A stretch of 64,000 nucleotides of DNA from Actinorhabdospora filicis (GTDB lineage Bacteria > Actinomycetota > Actinomycetes > Mycobacteriales > Micromonosporaceae), in the NCBI RefSeq assembly GCF_030269765.1, contig NZ_BSTX01000002.1, positions 1,087,379 through 1,151,378 on the forward strand. The letters run 5' to 3'. The notes under the pieces were generated by a model. It had not been told where the DNA came from and made no database searches. It saw only the letters and a program-made list of their open reading frames with translations. Shown here in pieces: positions 1-10,576 of this stretch (within the stretch, counting starts at the first letter, position 1; the number at the start of each line of letters is the position of its first letter). The translations under genes were made by a program, and so were the position numbers.

Positions 1-70
1 GGTAGTGGGCTCCGGCGGCGTCGATGTCGCGCACGGGAAGCACCGGCGCGGCCGAGGCGAAGGTGACCAT
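1..70 (-). CDS. VOC (glyoxalase/bleomycin-resistance fold) protein, 5' fragment
   Basis: Only the first 23 codons lie in the window; the gene runs off the left edge. The translation starts MVTFASAAPVLPVRDIDAA and continues to AHY, which has the first beta strand and the 'PVRDIDAAGAHY' turn typical of vicinal-oxygen-chelate proteins. The ATG at 68-70 is supported by a TAGGCT hexamer 7 nt upstream, so the message is probably leaderless. The substrate cannot be inferred from so short a piece; family membership rests on the N-terminal pattern alone. Confidence 0.55.
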   Translation of the reverse strand, partial: MVTFASAAPVLPVRDIDAAGAHY

Positions 71-77
71 GCCGGGA

Positions 78-83
78 AGCCTA
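78..83 (-). promoter_or_regulatory. -10 hexamer of a leaderless VOC transcript
   Basis: TAGGCT on the minus strand, separated by 7 nt from the ATG at 70. This places transcription start at or next to the start codon. No Shine-Dalgarno sequence is present. Confidence 0.45.
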
Positions 84-111
84 TGGCCCGGGTGTGACAT
101 GGCGGGGCGGT

Positions 112-2475
<2,364 letters not shown>

Positions 2476-2535
2476 CGTGTCTCCGTGTGCTGGAAGGAGT
2501 GCCGGGGGCGTCCGGTGGGCGCCCCCGGGCGCGGG

Positions 2536-2946
2536 TCAGGCGCGCTGCTGGATGCGGACCATGTTGCCCGCCGGGTCGCGGAAGGCGCAGTCGCGGACCC
2601 CGTAGGGCTGGTCGACGGGTTCCTGGACGACCTCGGCGCCGGCGCCGGAGATCTGCTCGAAGGTCTTGTCAAGGTCCTGGGCGGCGAGGATGACCGCGGC
2701 GTAGGTGCCCTTGGCCATCATCTCCACGATGCTCTTCTTCTCGTCCTCGGTCAGGCCCGGGTCCATCGCCGGGGGCGACAGGACGATGGCGGTGTCGGGC
2801 TGCCCGGCCGGGCCCACGGTGATCCAGCGCAGACCGTCGAAACCGACGTCGTTGCGGACCTCGAAGCCCAGCACGTCGCGGTAGAAGCCCAGGGCGGCCT
2901 CGGGGTCGTTCTGGGGGAGAAATGTCTGGTGAATGGTGATGTCCAT
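2536..2946 (-). CDS. VOC family protein (glyoxalase/dioxygenase fold)
   Basis: 136 residues, the usual size for a two-module VOC domain. The first module begins with HQTFLPQNDPEAALGFYRD followed by a VLGFEV strand. The second ends with RDCAFRDPAGNMVRIQQ, where the usual metal-ligand Glu of the last strand appears to be replaced (MVRI), so metal-dependent catalysis is uncertain and a binding or sequestration role is possible. It lies 10 bp from the AraC-type regulator on the same strand, a common actinomycete pairing. A TAGGGT hexamer 7 nt upstream of the ATG gives it its own probable leaderless promoter inside the regulator's 3' end. Confidence 0.8.
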   Translation of the reverse strand: MDITIHQTFLPQNDPEAALGFYRDVLGFEVRNDVGFDGLRWITVGPAGQPDTAIVLSPPAMDPGLTEDEKKSIVEMMAKGTYAAVILAAQDLDKTFEQISGAGAEVVQEPVDQPYGVRDCAFRDPAGNMVRIQQRA

Positions 2947-2956
2947 GTCGGCAACC

Positions 2957-3403
<447 letters not shown>

Positions 3404-3443
3404 CCGCTCATGGTGCCATAGGCGACCGGCCCGCCCCAGCGTT

Positions 3444-3457
3444 TTGAACGCGTTCAA
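3444..3457. promoter_or_regulatory. 14-bp perfect palindrome, candidate operator
   Basis: TTGAACGCGTTCAA lies in the 96-bp divergent region between the AraC-type gene and the epimerase gene. It differs from the LexA box because only 2 bp separate GAAC and GTTC. It is a plausible regulator site for either gene. Confidence 0.35.
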
Positions 3458-3499
3458 CTAGGTCTAGGCTGGTGGTGTCCCGACCCGGGAGGTGCCCGA

Positions 3500-4441
3500 A
3501 TGAAGATCGTCATGCCCGGCGGCAGCGGCCACGTGGGAGCCGCCCTCGCCCGCCACTTCGCCGCCGGCGGCCACGAGGTGGTGGTCATGAGCCGCACCGG
3601 GCGCACCGTGCCGGGTGCCCGCGGGGAGGTGTGGGACGCCTCGGGCGAGGGCCCGTGGTGGGCGCACCTGGACGGCTGCGACGCCGTGGTCAACCTCGCC
3701 GGGCGCAGCGTCGGCTGCCGCTACACCGAGGCCAACCTGGCCGAGATGATGGACTCGCGCGTCGATTCCACCCGCGCCGTCGGCGAGGCGATCGCCGCCG
3801 CGCGCCGCCCGCCGCGGGTGTGGCTGCAGATGTCGACGGCCACCGTCTACGCCCACCGCTTCGACGCCGCCAACGACGAGGCCACCGGCGTGATCGGCGG
3901 CGGCGAGCTCGGCGTCCCCCGCTACTGGGACCGCTCCATCGACATCGCCGTGGCCTGGGAGGCCGCCCTCGCCGAGGCGCGCACCCCCGGCACCCGCAAG
4001 GTCGCGCTGCGCTCGGCGATGGTGATGAGCCCCGACCGCGGCAGCGTCTTCGACGTGCTGTCCCGGCTGGCGCGGCTGGGCCTGGGCGGCCCGGTCGCCG
4101 GTGGCCGCCAGTACGTGTCCTGGATCCACGAGAGAGATTTCGCCCGGGCGGTGGAGTTCCTCATCGACCGCCAGGACCTGGCCGGGCCGGTCAACCTCGC
4201 CGCCCCGAATCCGCTGCCGCAGGCCGCCTTCGCCCGCGCCCTGCGCCGGGCGTGGCGCCGCCCGCCGGGCCTGCCGGCCACCGCCTGGATGGCCGAGATC
4301 GGCGCGTGGGCGATGCGGGCCGACACCGAGCTGCTGCTCAAGAGCCGCCGCGTGGTCCCCGGCCGCCTCACCGAGGCCGGGTTCGCCTTCACCCACCCCC
4401 ACTGGCCGAGCGCGGCGGCCGACCTGGTCGCTAGACGGTGA
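3500..4441 (+). CDS. TIGR01777-type SDR epimerase
   Basis: 313 residues of the atypical extended short-chain dehydrogenase family often annotated as nucleoside-diphosphate-sugar epimerase. The Rossmann NAD(P) loop is GGSGHVGAALARHF at residues about 8-21, VVNLAGRS follows at about 70, and the family segment YVSWIHERDFARAVEFL is near residue 205. The C-terminal DUF1731-like part (PLPQAAFARALRRAWRRPPG) is present. Its substrate is unknown for the family. ATG has GGGAGG 8 nt upstream. The stop overlaps the convergent rhomboid gene by 11 bp. Confidence 0.85.
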   Translation: MKIVMPGGSGHVGAALARHFAAGGHEVVVMSRTGRTVPGARGEVWDASGEGPWWAHLDGCDAVVNLAGRSVGCRYTEANLAEMMDSRVDSTRAVGEAIAAARRPPRVWLQMSTATVYAHRFDAANDEATGVIGGGELGVPRYWDRSIDIAVAWEAALAEARTPGTRKVALRSAMVMSPDRGSVFDVLSRLARLGLGGPVAGGRQYVSWIHERDFARAVEFLIDRQDLAGPVNLAAPNPLPQAAFARALRRAWRRPPGLPATAWMAEIGAWAMRADTELLLKSRRVVPGRLTEAGFAFTHPHWPSAAADLVARR

Positions 4442-5027
4442 CCTTCGCGCGCGCCCCGCGCAGCAGCCAGGCCGCCAGGACCCCGCCGATCAGCCCGAAC
4501 AGGTGCCCCTGCCACGAGACTCCCGCGGCCCCCGGCAGCACGCCCCACACCAGTCCGCCGTAGACGAGCACCACCGCGATCGCGATACCGGCGTACAGCA
4601 GGTTCCGGTCGAAGACCGCCCGCGCCACCACGTACCCCAGGTACCCGAACACCACGCCCGAGGCACCCACGGTGACGGTGTTGGCCGGGGCCGTCAGCCA
4701 CACCCCCAGCCCGGAGACGGCCATGATCAACAGCGTGGCCAGCACGAACCGGGCCGTCCCGGCCAGCGCCGCCAGGACCCCCAGCACCACCAGGGGGACG
4801 GTGTTGGCCGCCAGATGGCCGAAATCGGCGTGCAGGAACGGCGCCAGCAAGATCCCCATGAGACCATCGCCGTCGCGGGGGACGATCCCGGCCTCGTCGA
4901 ATTCGCCGGGCAGGACGGCGTCGGCCGCCTCGACCACCCACAGCAGGGCGGTCGCGGCGAGCAGTCCGATGACGCCCGGAAGCGCGTCGCGCACGCCTCG
5001 CCGCAATGGGCCGTGAGTCTCGCTCAT
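4431..5027 (-). CDS. Rhomboid family intramembrane serine protease
   Basis: 198 residues with about six hydrophobic segments. The catalytic serine lies in GASGVVFG (near residue 123) and the histidine in GHLFGLIGG (near residue 175), matching the GxSG...H dyad of rhomboids. HADFGHLAANTVPL fits the conserved HxxxxHxxxN of transmembrane helix 2, with both histidines and the asparagine. It would cleave transmembrane substrates in the cell membrane; the substrate is unknown. A TACCTT hexamer 6 nt before the ATG suggests a leaderless message. It is divergent from the phosphotransferase at 5066. Confidence 0.88.
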   Translation of the reverse strand: MSETHGPLRRGVRDALPGVIGLLAATALLWVVEAADAVLPGEFDEAGIVPRDGDGLMGILLAPFLHADFGHLAANTVPLVVLGVLAALAGTARFVLATLLIMAVSGLGVWLTAPANTVTVGASGVVFGYLGYVVARAVFDRNLLYAGIAIAVVLVYGGLVWGVLPGAAGVSWQGHLFGLIGGVLAAWLLRGARAKVTV

Positions 5028-5033
5028 GGTTCC

Positions 5034-5039
5034 AAGGTA
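5034..5039 (-). promoter_or_regulatory. -10 hexamer of the rhomboid gene
   Basis: TACCTT on the minus strand, 6 nt before the ATG at 5027. It supports that start and a leaderless transcript. Confidence 0.45.
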
Positions 5040-5065
5040 GACGGGTGCGACAAAGGGAGCCGACC

Positions 5066-6055
5066 GTGGACGACGTCACCGCCGCGCGCATCGCCCGCGC
5101 CTACGGCCTGGGCGAGGTCCGCGGCCACCCCCGCGCGGTCCCCGGCGCCTTCTCCCACCGCGTGTGGCGGCTGACCACGGCCAAGGGCCGCTGGGCGGTG
5201 AAGGTCTTCGACCGCAGCGTCGACCACGCCCGATCCCCCAGGTGGCCGGAGATGATGGACGAGGCGGTGGCCATCGAGATCGCCGCCGGGCGCGCGGGCC
5301 TGACCCTGCCGCGCCCGGTGTTCACCGGCGGCGCCGCCATCGCCGAGATCGACGGGCTGTGCGTCCGCGTCCACGAATGGGCCGAGGGCGCACCCGTGCC
5401 GCAGGCCACCCGCGACCCGCTGCTGGCCTCGCGCATCGGCGTCCACCTGGCCACCCTCCACCGCCTCCCGCTGGCCTGCGACCCCGACGCCGCACCCATG
5501 GTGGCCACCCACGACGACGCGCACCTGGCCGCGCTCGCAGGGCGCGCCCGGGGGCGCTCCTGGGCGGGCCTGATGCCGGATGCGCGCAGGGCGTGGCGGG
5601 TGGTGCGGGAACTGGCCGCCGAGCGCGCGACGGTGAACCGCCCGGTGATCGCCACGCACCGGGATCTGGGGCCCAAGAACGCGCTGACGGCCGCCGGTGG
5701 CTTCCCGGTGATCGTGGACTGGGACGTGGCGGGCCCGTGGACGGCCGATGAGGAGCTGGCCGCGGCCTGCCTGGAGTGGTCGGGGGTCAAGGCCGGCGAA
5801 CCCGGCCGCGCGGCGGCCCGGGCACTGCTGGAGGCCTATGCCGCCGCGGGCGGCAAGGGCCGGGTGAGCGGTGCGGAGACCCTGGCGGCGTGGCTGGTCA
5901 AGCACGCCAACTGGACCGAGATGCACCTGCGGCACGCCCTCGACGAGCACGCCGCCCGGCGGGACCTGGCCGAGGAGGCGGTGCCGGGACTGCTGGGCGA
6001 CCTCGTCCGCTACGCGCAGGGTGTGGAGCGGTGGGCGGGGTGGCTGGGCGTCTAG
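5066..6055 (+). CDS. Phosphotransferase of the APH/choline kinase fold
   Basis: 329 residues. The ATP site shows FSHRVWRLTTAKGRWAVKVF with the conserved lysine, and the catalytic loop is THRDLGPKNAL (HxDxxxxN) followed by VIVDWDVAG carrying the metal-binding Asp. This is the aminoglycoside/homoserine kinase-like fold; the substrate is not predictable. The start is GTG at 5066 with AAAGGGAG 7 nt upstream; an in-frame ATG further upstream lies across the rhomboid gene's start. The stop codon TAG forms part of the -10 hexamer of the following recombinase gene. Confidence 0.82.
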   Translation: MDDVTAARIARAYGLGEVRGHPRAVPGAFSHRVWRLTTAKGRWAVKVFDRSVDHARSPRWPEMMDEAVAIEIAAGRAGLTLPRPVFTGGAAIAEIDGLCVRVHEWAEGAPVPQATRDPLLASRIGVHLATLHRLPLACDPDAAPMVATHDDAHLAALAGRARGRSWAGLMPDARRAWRVVRELAAERATVNRPVIATHRDLGPKNALTAAGGFPVIVDWDVAGPWTADEELAAACLEWSGVKAGEPGRAAARALLEAYAAAGGKGRVSGAETLAAWLVKHANWTEMHLRHALDEHAARRDLAEEAVPGLLGDLVRYAQGVERWAGWLGV

Positions 6056-6058
6056 GGT
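6053..6058 (+). promoter_or_regulatory. -10 hexamer of the recombinase gene
   Basis: TAGGGT, whose first three bases are the stop codon of the upstream kinase gene, ends 6 nt before the GTG at 6065. This implies a leaderless recombinase message. Confidence 0.5.
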
Positions 6059-6064
6059 GGGCGG

Positions 6065-7036
6065 GTGTCGTCCATCGTGGAGGTTCCCCGGCTGCCCGAG
6101 CGGCCCGGCGGCGACCCGTACCGCACCTACCTGGACGCGCTGGACTCGGCGGAGTCGCGGCGATCCATGCGCGGCTGCCTGGACCGCATCGCGCGGCTGC
6201 TGACCGGCGATGACAACACCGACGGCTCGGGCCAGCCCTGGCACCTGCTGCGCTACGAGCACACCACCCGCATCCGGGTGATCCTGTCCGAGCAGGGCTG
6301 GTCCCCGGCGTACGTGAACAAGCACCTGGTGGCCTTGCGGCGGGTGCTGAAGGAAGCCTGGCGGCTGGGGCTGATGAGCGCCGAGGACTACCAGCGCGCC
6401 GCCGACCTGGCCACCGTGGACAACGTGCGCCTCCCCCACGGCCAGCACGTGCCCGCCGAGATCCTGGGCGCCGCCCTGGCCGCCTGCGACGCCGACGAGG
6501 GCCCCGCCGGTCGCCGCGACGCCGCGCTGCTGGCGGTGCTCTACTCCACCGGAGCCCGCCGCGCCGAGATCGCCGGGCTGGCCCTGGGCGACTACGACTC
6601 GATGGCGCGCTCGTTCACCGTCACCGGTAAACGCAACAAGCAGCGCCTGGTGTACCTGACCTCGCAGGCGGTGGCGCGGGTCGAGGCGTGGCTGGCGGCG
6701 CGCGGGCGCGTCCCCGGCGCGCTGTTCGGGGCCATCAACAAAGCCGGGCGGCTGCGCGTCCGCGACGGGGCGGTGGCGGCCATGACCGGGCAGGCGATCG
6801 CCGACATCCTCACCCGGCGCCTGGCCCAGGCCGAGGCACCCACCCGCAGCCCGCACGACTTCCGGCGCACCTTCATCGGCGAGCTGCTGGACGCCGGGGT
6901 CGACCTGGCCACCGCGCAGGGCCTGGTCGGGCACGCCTCACCGGCCACCACCGCCCGCTACGACCGGCGCCCGGAACGCGCCAGGCGGGCGGCGGTGGAC
7001 CGGCTGTCACTGCCCGAGGCCAAGCCCCTGCGATAG
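6065..7036 (+). CDS. Tyrosine recombinase (integrase/XerC-D type)
   Basis: 323 residues with an N-terminal SAM-like core-binding region (about 15-110) and a complete catalytic domain. Active-site residues are visible: Arg165 in STGARRAEI, Lys189 in VTGKRNKQR, His264 and Arg267 in SPHDFRRT, His290 in VGHASPATT and nucleophile Tyr299 in ARYDRR. It would cut and rejoin DNA at a specific site. No excisionase, phage genes or att repeats adjoin it, so it is a stand-alone recombinase rather than part of a recognisable prophage. Its 3' end overlaps the convergent kinase gene by 30 bp. Confidence 0.9.
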   Translation: MSSIVEVPRLPERPGGDPYRTYLDALDSAESRRSMRGCLDRIARLLTGDDNTDGSGQPWHLLRYEHTTRIRVILSEQGWSPAYVNKHLVALRRVLKEAWRLGLMSAEDYQRAADLATVDNVRLPHGQHVPAEILGAALAACDADEGPAGRRDAALLAVLYSTGARRAEIAGLALGDYDSMARSFTVTGKRNKQRLVYLTSQAVARVEAWLAARGRVPGALFGAINKAGRLRVRDGAVAAMTGQAIADILTRRLAQAEAPTRSPHDFRRTFIGELLDAGVDLATAQGLVGHASPATTARYDRRPERARRAAVDRLSLPEAKPLR

Positions 7037-7786
7037 GGCGCCGGCATTGGCGCGCAGGTAGGCGATGTCGGCCAGGTAGAAGGCGTCGTGGCCTTCGGCG
7101 ATGTGCCCGGCGAAGGCGGCGTCACCGGCGGCGGCCCGCGCGCGCATGTGCTCCACCAGCGCCTCCAGGCGCAGCGCGGCGGTCTCCACCAGCACCCCGC
7201 GGGACGCCTCGTCCAGCCCGTAGGCGTCGGCGAAGAGCCCCAGGCGCCTGGTCTGCCGGAGGATGTCGAATCCGCCCTCGGGCCCGAACGGGTCGGTCAG
7301 CGGCGTGAACCGGTAGGCGGCGTAGGCCAGGTCCCACACGCGCGGCCCCGGGTGGGCGGTGTCGAAGTCGATGAGCCCGGCCGGGATCGCCTCGCGGTAG
7401 ACGCAGTTGTAGGGCGCCAGATCGCCGTGGCAGATCACCTCGGCCGGCTCCCGGGCCGGGAACATCCACGGATGCTCACCGGACAAGCCCACGCTGGCGT
7501 CGTGGAAGGCGCGGATCAGGCGCCCGGCCGCCACCAGCGCCTCGTCACCGGAGGCCCAGCCCGGCAGCGGCGGATGCGCCACCCGCCCGTCGAGGTGATC
7601 GAGGATCTCCCGGCCCCGCTCGTCGAAACCGTGGACGCGCGGGGCGCCCTTGAAACCCGCGGCCTCCAGATGCCGCAACAGGGCGTGCACGGCCGGGGTG
7701 TGCCGCCCGGTGGGGCGGCGCACCGTGTCGCCCACGCGCGAGACCGCGTTCACCCCGCCACCGGCCAGGGCCTCCTCGCTCACCAC
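7007..7786 (-). CDS. Phosphotransferase of the APH fold
   Basis: 259 residues. The catalytic loop is VICHGDLAPYNCVY (H-G-D-x4-N) and the metal site GLIDFDTAHPGP, both intact; WDLAYAAYRFTPL follows, as in aminoglycoside phosphotransferase-family proteins of actinomycetes. The substrate is unknown. It starts with GTG at 7786, overlapping the stop of the M81 peptidase gene by 7 bp, so the two are translationally coupled. A second GTG three bases on is equally possible. Confidence 0.85.
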   Translation of the reverse strand: MVSEEALAGGGVNAVSRVGDTVRRPTGRHTPAVHALLRHLEAAGFKGAPRVHGFDERGREILDHLDGRVAHPPLPGWASGDEALVAAGRLIRAFHDASVGLSGEHPWMFPAREPAEVICHGDLAPYNCVYREAIPAGLIDFDTAHPGPRVWDLAYAAYRFTPLTDPFGPEGGFDILRQTRRLGLFADAYGLDEASRGVLVETAALRLEALVEHMRARAAAGDAAFAGHIAEGHDAFYLADIAYLRANAGALSQGLGLGQ

Positions 7787-9246
7787 ACCACCGGGGTCAG
7801 GTCGGGCTCGCCCATCCCGGCGTCCAGCGGGTAGATGGGCCGCACCACACCGCCATGCCCCAGGCGCACGATGTCCTGGTCGACGCCACCGGGGGTCAGC
7901 GCCAGGATCCAGTCGGCGGCGGCGTCGAACAGATCGGGCACCAGGTACCCGATCTTGACCACGACCGCGTCGACGGCGGCGATGTCCAGGCCGAGCTCGG
8001 TGAAGTCGGAGACGTAGTGGTAGGGCTTGCGGCGAGAGGTCAAGATCGCGTGGACCCCGCCGGAGGTGACCACCGCCAGATCGCCGCCGGTGGCATCATC
8101 GCGCAGGATCGAGGTCACCGTCCCCGACAGCGGCACACTCGCACCGCCCGCGTAACCCAGCGCGCCGCCGACCTCGACGTCCACGCGCCCGCCCAGCCCG
8201 GCCGCCACGCACACCGCCACCGCCTCCGGCGCCACCACCGACGCCCAGATCGCGCTCTTGTCACCGGCGGCCAGCCCGGGGTGGGCCAGCAGGCGGGTCA
8301 GGGTGTACGGGACGTCCCCGGAGCCACCGGCGGTGGGGTTGTCACCGGAGTCGGAGATGAAGAAGGGACGCTCGCTAGACTCCATCGCCTCGGCGATGGC
8401 GCCGTCGGCGTCGGCGGTGCGGGTGGAGAAACCGAAGTCGCCGCGCGCCTCCCACCAGCCGCGCGCCAGTTCCCGCGCCTTGGCCGCGATCAGACCGGCG
8501 TCGGTGCCGGTGACCAGCACGGCGGCCTTGCAGCGCGGCTCATCGGCCCAGGCGTAACCGATCCAGATCGCGGCGTCGATGACCCCGTCGAGGGCCTCGA
8601 TGGCCGGAAGGGCCCCGTAGAGGCCCTTGGCCGGCTCGTCACGGGTGCAGGCCTTCTCCCCGCCCAGCAGCACCGGCACCGTCACCCACGCCTTGCGGGG
8701 ACGCACGCCCTCGCGCAGGCACGCCACCAGGTTGTCCTGGGCGCGCTGCATGGTCAGCAGCCAGTCCTCGTGCGGCGACATCCGGTGCGAGGTCGCCAGG
8801 TCCAGGTTCTCGGCCAGCTTCCGCGAGACGTTGCCGTGCGGGTCCATCGACGCCGACACCAGCACATCGGGGCCCACGATGGCGCGCACGGCCTCGGCGA
8901 GCTCGCCTTCGGCGTCGGTGACGCCCTCGACGCTCATGGCGCCGTGGATGTCGAGGTAGACCCCGTCGAGGGGCTCGGCGGCGTGGGCGGCGGCCAGGCG
9001 GTCCAGGAGTTCGGTGGAGATCTTCTTCCAGAACTCGGCGGTGACGGCGCCGCCGGGCAGGGCGCGGGCGTGGACCAGGGGCACCCACCGCGCGTGGGGG
9101 GACAGTCCGGTGGGCAGGGCGTCGTAGCGGGCCAGCAGGTCGGCGTCGCGGGTGACGGTGAAGTCGGCGTCGGCGGCCCGGTGGGGGCTGAAGGTGCTGC
9201 TTTCGATGTGGACGCCGCCTACGGCGATGCGCGGGGAGGTGATCAT
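7780..9246 (-). CDS. M81 family metallopeptidase (MlrC/microcystinase C-like)
   Basis: 488 residues, the family's usual length. The N-terminal motif GGVHIESSTF carries the first His and Glu, DIHGAM and SASMDPHGNVS follow near residues 112 and 142, and MSPHEDW is near 165; together these form the predicted zinc site. The C-terminal MlrC domain begins around residue 310 (ISDSGDNPTAGGSGD). The characterised member degrades linearised microcystin fragments, but most homologues have no known substrate. ATG at 9246 is preceded by TAAGGT at 8 nt. Coupled to the kinase gene downstream. Confidence 0.88.
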   Translation of the reverse strand: MITSPRIAVGGVHIESSTFSPHRAADADFTVTRDADLLARYDALPTGLSPHARWVPLVHARALPGGAVTAEFWKKISTELLDRLAAAHAAEPLDGVYLDIHGAMSVEGVTDAEGELAEAVRAIVGPDVLVSASMDPHGNVSRKLAENLDLATSHRMSPHEDWLLTMQRAQDNLVACLREGVRPRKAWVTVPVLLGGEKACTRDEPAKGLYGALPAIEALDGVIDAAIWIGYAWADEPRCKAAVLVTGTDAGLIAAKARELARGWWEARGDFGFSTRTADADGAIAEAMESSERPFFISDSGDNPTAGGSGDVPYTLTRLLAHPGLAAGDKSAIWASVVAPEAVAVCVAAGLGGRVDVEVGGALGYAGGASVPLSGTVTSILRDDATGGDLAVVTSGGVHAILTSRRKPYHYVSDFTELGLDIAAVDAVVVKIGYLVPDLFDAAADWILALTPGGVDQDIVRLGHGGVVRPIYPLDAGMGEPDLTPVVW

Positions 9247-9293
9247 GGCCCGTGACCTTACTCGCGGGCGGGGCCGCGCGGAAGGGGTAACTG

Positions 9294-9731
9294 TCAGGGA
9301 GCCTGCGTGATGAGTGCGGGCAGGATCTGCGCGTGCGCGTCCATGATGGACATCCCCGGCAGGGCGGCGGTCTCGATCCAGGAGGGGCCGCTGGTGGCGC
9401 CGTCGGGTTCGGCGCGCAGGCGACCGCCGGTGACCTGCACGGCGTAGACGAAGAAGACGCAGTGGAAGTCGGCGCCGCGCACGATCTTGTGTTCGCTGCC
9501 CACGTGCAGCAGGTCCGGTCCGCTCACGCGCAGGCCGGTCTCCTCGGCCAGTTCGCGCACCACGGCCTCCTGCGGGTGCTCGCCGTGTTCGACGCCGCCG
9601 CCGGGCAGCATCCACTGCCCGGGCGCGTCGTGGAGGCCGCGCCCGGCCCGGACCATCAGGATCCGCTCGCCCTCGCGGGCCAGGCCGTAGGCGGCCACGC
9701 GCTGGATTCGCTTCTTTTTGAGGAACGCCAC
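9294..9731 (-). CDS. NUDIX hydrolase
   Basis: 145 residues with a full Nudix box, GGVEHGEHPQEAVVRELAEE then TGL, matching G-x5-E-x7-REUxEExGU. It hydrolyses some nucleoside diphosphate-X compound; which one cannot be read from the sequence. The basic N-terminus (FLKKKRIQR) is unusual. GTG start. It lies between the M81 gene on the same strand and the divergent exonuclease gene. Confidence 0.88.
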   Translation of the reverse strand: MAFLKKKRIQRVAAYGLAREGERILMVRAGRGLHDAPGQWMLPGGGVEHGEHPQEAVVRELAEETGLRVSGPDLLHVGSEHKIVRGADFHCVFFVYAVQVTGGRLRAEPDGATSGPSWIETAALPGMSIMDAHAQILPALITQAP

Positions 9732-9765
9732 GCGTCCAGGATGCCCTGCTCCGGCCGGCGGCGGG

Positions 9766-9771
9766 TACCGT
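9766..9771 (+). promoter_or_regulatory. -10 hexamer of the exonuclease gene
   Basis: TACCGT ends 7 nt before the GTG at 9779. The alternative GTG at 9770 lies inside this hexamer, so the promoter helps to decide the start. Confidence 0.45.
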
Positions 9772-9778
9772 GCAGGAC

Positions 9779-10576
9779 GTGCTGAGAGTGTCGACGGTGA
9801 ACGTGAACGGGGTACGGGCGGCGGCCAAGAAGGGCCTGGTGGAGTGGCTTTCGGCCACCGACGCCGACGTGGTGTGCCTGCAGGAGGTGCGCGCCACGCC
9901 CGAGGAGTGGCCGGCGGAGGTGCTGGCCTCGGCGGGCTGGTTCCAGGCGACCGCCTCCTCCTCGGCCAAGGGCCGCGCGGGGGTGGCGGTGCTCACCCGA
10001 CTAGAGCCCTCCCGGGTGCAGGTCGGGTTCTCCTCGGCGGAGTTCGACGAGTCGGGCCGCTACATCGAGGTCGACCTGCCCGGGGTGACCGTGGCCAGCC
10101 TGTACCTGCCCTCCGGTGAGGTCGGCACCGCCCGCCAGGAGGAAAAGGAGCGCTTCTGCAAGGAGTTCCACGCCTACCTGCTGGCCCTGCGCGACCGCGC
10201 TCTGGCCGAGGGCCGCGAGGTCGTGGTCTGCGGCGACTGGAACATCGCCCACAAGGAGATCGACCTCAAGAACTGGCGGACCAACCAGAAGCAGGCCGGG
10301 TTCACCCCCGAGGAGCGCGCCTGGCTGTCGACGGTCTTCGACGAGGCCGGTTACGTCGACGTCTTCCGTGAGCTGCACCCCGAGGGCCCGGGTCCCTACA
10401 CGTGGTGGACCTACCGCGGCCGCGCCTTCGACAACGACGCCGGCTGGCGCATCGACTACCACATCGCCACCGCCGGGCTGGCCGCCAAGGCCGTCCACGC
10501 CGAGGTCGAGCGCGCGGCCGAGCACGCCGCCCGCTGGTCGGACCACGCCCCGGTCAGCGTCCACTACGACGTGTGA
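9779..10576 (+). CDS. xth: Exodeoxyribonuclease III / AP endonuclease family
   Basis: 265 residues of the EEP fold. The metal and catalytic residues are in STVNVNGVRAA (Asn), CLQEVR (Glu), GDWNIAHKEIDLKN (Asp/Asn) and WRIDYHIAT plus SDHAPV at the C-terminus. ExoIII removes nucleotides 3'-5' from duplex DNA and incises at abasic sites during base excision repair. Start GTG at 9779 is chosen from the -10 hexamer. The last 13 bp overlap the convergent SRPBCC gene. Confidence 0.88.
   Translation: MLRVSTVNVNGVRAAAKKGLVEWLSATDADVVCLQEVRATPEEWPAEVLASAGWFQATASSSAKGRAGVAVLTRLEPSRVQVGFSSAEFDESGRYIEVDLPGVTVASLYLPSGEVGTARQEEKERFCKEFHAYLLALRDRALAEGREVVVCGDWNIAHKEIDLKNWRTNQKQAGFTPEERAWLSTVFDEAGYVDVFRELHPEGPGPYTWWTYRGRAFDNDAGWRIDYHIATAGLAAKAVHAEVERAAEHAARWSDHAPVSVHYDV

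Noticed and set aside
5024-6934. 636-codon minus-strand frame
   Set aside because: Antisense to the APH-type kinase and recombinase genes, both of which have intact active sites; the antisense product has no recognisable domain.
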